NCBI RefSeq assembly: GCF_007830295.1
Contig: NZ_VLKC01000001.1
Location: forward strand, 62,001 to 126,000
Source: Sporomusa sp. KB1
Lineage (GTDB): Bacteria; Bacillota; Negativicutes; Sporomusales; Sporomusaceae
Length of the DNA stretch: 64,000 nt
Reading direction: 5' to 3'
Shown: in pieces, positions 62,593 through 64,000 of the stretch
Position numbering within the stretch: position 1 is the stretch's first letter
Layout of the letters: every line of letters starts with the position of its first letter
Position numbers and translations under genes: made by a program
The notes under the pieces: generated by a model
Database searches by the model: none
What the model was told of the DNA's origin: nothing
Seen by the model: only the letters and a program-made list of their open reading frames with translations

Positions 62593-62744
62593 CAAAAACC
62601 ACAAAGGATCGGACTGTAACGTCCAAATACCCTTCGTGGATATGTCTTACTTATTGAGATTTAGATACTAAATCTACTAGCTAGCTCACCGACCTTCAAG
62701 TCAGTATGTGCTAAAATTATAGCTTATTATGATCAACAGTACAA
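62593..62744 (-). promoter_or_regulatory. Leader L9 (methyltransferase unit): promoter, NYGAA hairpins, terminator
   Basis: Promoter TTGTAC (62739-62744), 17-base spacer, TATAAT (62716-62721). Hairpins on the minus strand: ACTGAC[TTGAAG]GTCGGT (62688-62705) and ATATCC[ACGAA]GGGTAT (62627-62643), the latter exclusive with terminator CCACGAAGG...CCTTTGTGG-TTTTT (62593-62639). Compared with L6 the first stem has compensatory changes (A-U for G-C; U-G for U-A) and the variable middle hairpin differs entirely. Confidence 0.75.
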
Positions 62745-62787
62745 TACATTATTGTGAAATATTTTACTATTTTATTGAGTATATATG

Positions 62788-62901
62788 TTGACATAGTTTT
62801 ACAAAAACGTGTATGATTAATACAAATATAAGAATCATGAAGATTCTAAAATCGAGGTATGAAGCCTAGGGGTATTTCCCTTATGCTTTCATACCTTTTT
62901 T
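62788..62901 (+). promoter_or_regulatory. Leader L10 (Nik-type permease): promoter, NYGAA hairpins, terminator
   Basis: Promoter TTGACA (62788-62793), 18-base spacer, TATGAT (62812-62817). Hairpins AGAATC[ATGAA]GATTCT (62831-62847) and AGGT[ATGAA]GCCT (62855-62867); the second shares its 5' half with the terminator GGTATGAAGC...GCTTTCATACC-TTTTTT (62856-62901). The start codon is only 15 bases after the T-run. It is the clearest tandem example. Confidence 0.8.
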
Positions 62902-62916
62902 ATTTATGGTGGTGCA

Positions 62917-63891
62917 ATGGTTAACAATTTACTTTTTCAAAAAGCGGTTCGTTTCCTTATTGCTCTGTTTATTATTTTAACTATCAATTTCTTTCTACCC
63001 CGGCTAATGCCTGGCGACCCAGCAGTCACACTGCTGGGGCAGGATGCGGCGGTTATAACCGGGTCCGATTTTACTGAACTAAGAAGCAAATATGGTTTGG
63101 ACAAACCTCTCTCTGAACAATATCTGGCATACTGGCAAGACTTAGCCCAGGGTGAACTTGGCTACTCTTATCATTACCGCCAGCCTGTCACACAAGCAAT
63201 TAAACAGCACTTAGGGTGGACACTGGCCTTGCTCATTCCCGTGGTAGTGCTTTCGTCGTTATTGGCGATTATTCTCGGTACAATCGCCGGTTGGAAAGCC
63301 GGCTCCAGAGTTGACAGTGCCATAACCTGCAGTTCACTTTTCATGTATTCACTACCACAATTTCTTATTGCCATGCTGCTGCTCAAGGTATTCGCCTTTG
63401 AACTGCGGCTCTTTCCACTTGGCGGTCTGGTTTCAGGCAACAGCAATTCAACCTTCACTTACCTCTTGGATACCGCGTGGCATTTAGTATTGCCGGTACT
63501 GGCCCTGACAGTGTCAGCCACCTCGTCCAAGTTCCTGGTCCTGCGCAACAGTGTTGCTAAAGAGCGGTATGAAGACTATATTACTTACGCCACAGCCAAA
63601 GGACTATCCACCTGGCGCATACTGGCTGTGCATCTACTGCGCAACGCTTGTCTGCCATTGCTAAGTCTAATTGCCTTGAACATCGGTTTTATTGTATCAG
63701 GGGCCTTAGTAGTTGAGATTGTATTTTCCATCAGCGGTATGGGCACAGTTATTTACGAGGCTGCCATTTATCGTGATTATCCACTGTTGCAAGGCTGTTT
63801 TTTGATTCTCACTGTATTCGTGGTTTTGTCCAACACACTGGCTGACTTAGCTTATGGTATTGCTGACCCGCGCATTTCTCGTTCACACTAA
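62917..63891 (+). CDS. Nickel/peptide ABC transporter permease, NikB/DppB type
   Basis: 324 residues, ATG after GGTGGTGCA. Six helices; FFLPRLMPGDPAVTLLGQDAAVITGSDFTELRSKYGLDKPLSEQYLAYW near the N-terminus, LGYSYHYRQPVTQAI, EAA loop YEDYITYATAKGLSTWRILAVHLLRNACLPLL and VFSISGMGTVIYEAAIYRDYPLLQG. First gene of a further Nik-type transporter that continues past the window. Its closest relative here is the permease at 27273. Confidence 0.9.
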   Translation: MVNNLLFQKAVRFLIALFIILTINFFLPRLMPGDPAVTLLGQDAAVITGSDFTELRSKYGLDKPLSEQYLAYWQDLAQGELGYSYHYRQPVTQAIKQHLGWTLALLIPVVVLSSLLAIILGTIAGWKAGSRVDSAITCSSLFMYSLPQFLIAMLLLKVFAFELRLFPLGGLVSGNSNSTFTYLLDTAWHLVLPVLALTVSATSSKFLVLRNSVAKERYEDYITYATAKGLSTWRILAVHLLRNACLPLLSLIALNIGFIVSGALVVEIVFSISGMGTVIYEAAIYRDYPLLQGCFLILTVFVVLSNTLADLAYGIADPRISRSH

Positions 63892-63910
63892 TATCACGGA
63901 GGCTTTTTCT

Positions 63911-64000
63911 ATGCCCTCATACCGACACCTGTCTACGCCGGCGTACTGTGGCCTGTTTTTGTTATTGATACTGATACTTGTCGCGCTACTGGCCCCAATA
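63911..64000 (+). CDS. ABC transporter permease, NikC type, truncated by window end
   Basis: The first 30 residues are visible, starting at the ATG after CACGGAGGC: MPSYRHLSTPAYCGLF, then a hydrophobic helix ending LLAPI. This is the usual beginning of a DppC/NikC permease (short basic tail, helix ending in L-A-P), and its position 19 bases after a NikB-type gene supports that. The remainder lies outside the window. Confidence 0.7.
   Translation, partial: MPSYRHLSTPAYCGLFLLLILILVALLAPI

Noticed and set aside
50348..62643. ACGAA hairpins as guanidine-II (mini-ykkC) riboswitches
   Set aside because: mini-ykkC has tandem hairpins with ACGR tetraloops and similar stems; here only one hairpin per leader has ACGAA and its partner has UUGAAG, and the genes are not guanidine carriers.
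24683..62901. Assigning the leaders to ANTAR antiterminators
   Set aside because: The two-hairpin plus terminator layout is similar, but the loops are mostly pentaloops NYGAA rather than hexaloops with A1 and G4, and no ANTAR protein is in the window. Kept only as a comparison.
1..64000. CRISPR arrays, rRNA, tRNA or prophage genes
   Set aside because: I looked for regularly spaced direct repeats, tRNA-like cloverleafs and phage structural genes and found none that I could support by eye; a tRNAscan/CRISPR search would settle it.

Overview
The window looks like the chromosome of a diderm Firmicute (Negativicutes, Sporomusa/Pelosinus-like). Outer-membrane genes (two SLH-domain porins, a TonB-dependent receptor, an OmpH/Skp chaperone, a two-partner-secretion-type exoprotein, a secretin-like protein) sit beside Firmicute hallmarks: strong Shine-Dalgarno sites, frequent GTG/TTG starts, a T-box leader and intrinsic terminators in leaders. 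I saw no rRNA, tRNA, CRISPR array or intact transposase.

Layout. 1-9.0 kb: a surface block with the 3' part of a GLUG-repeat exoprotein, a small unknown protein, a TonB receptor, OmpH and a secreted FN3 protein, punctuated by long imperfect inverted repeats. 9.5-19.3 kb: a nine-gene, nearly gapless plus-strand operon (DPPR-synthase-like UbiA, UbiB-like kinase, DUF362, UPF0104 membrane protein, PHP phosphoesterase, two GT-C glycosyltransferase-like membrane proteins, a secretin-like protein, an exported protein), which suggests polyprenyl-phosphate-sugar based surface glycosylation. 19.5-23.9 kb: a CstA-family transporter behind a candidate attenuator, and an acyl-CoA ligase behind a T-box whose specifier reads UAC (Tyr).

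23.9-64 kb is a metal-uptake region: DUF3842-CooT (nickel protein), FmdE plus a peptide/nickel ABC transporter, a YraQ-type permease with its TIGR03943 partner, a second copy of the binding protein with a DUF401 transporter and a decayed porin, a ThrRS-like protein with a radical SAM/SPASM enzyme, a porin-NikABCDE-GNAT operon, a FecBCD-type ABC system, a LysR regulator, a second Nik-type operon ending in a methyltransferase and a porin, two further methyltransferases with an EamA exporter, and the start of another Nik-type permease pair.

The most notable observation is a repeated RNA architecture upstream of ten transcription units in this 40-kb region. Each leader has a hairpin whose loop reads NYGAA (mostly AUGAA or UUGAA), usually a second such hairpin, and an intrinsic terminator. 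In nine of ten the last hairpin shares bases with the 5' arm of the terminator, so the two are mutually exclusive. Stems differ between copies and show compensatory changes while the loops are kept. This resembles two-hairpin antitermination (as with ANTAR proteins), but the loops do not fit the described A1/G4 hexaloop. I infer a common antitermination regulon for nickel or metal-chelate acquisition; the regulator or ligand is not identifiable from this window.
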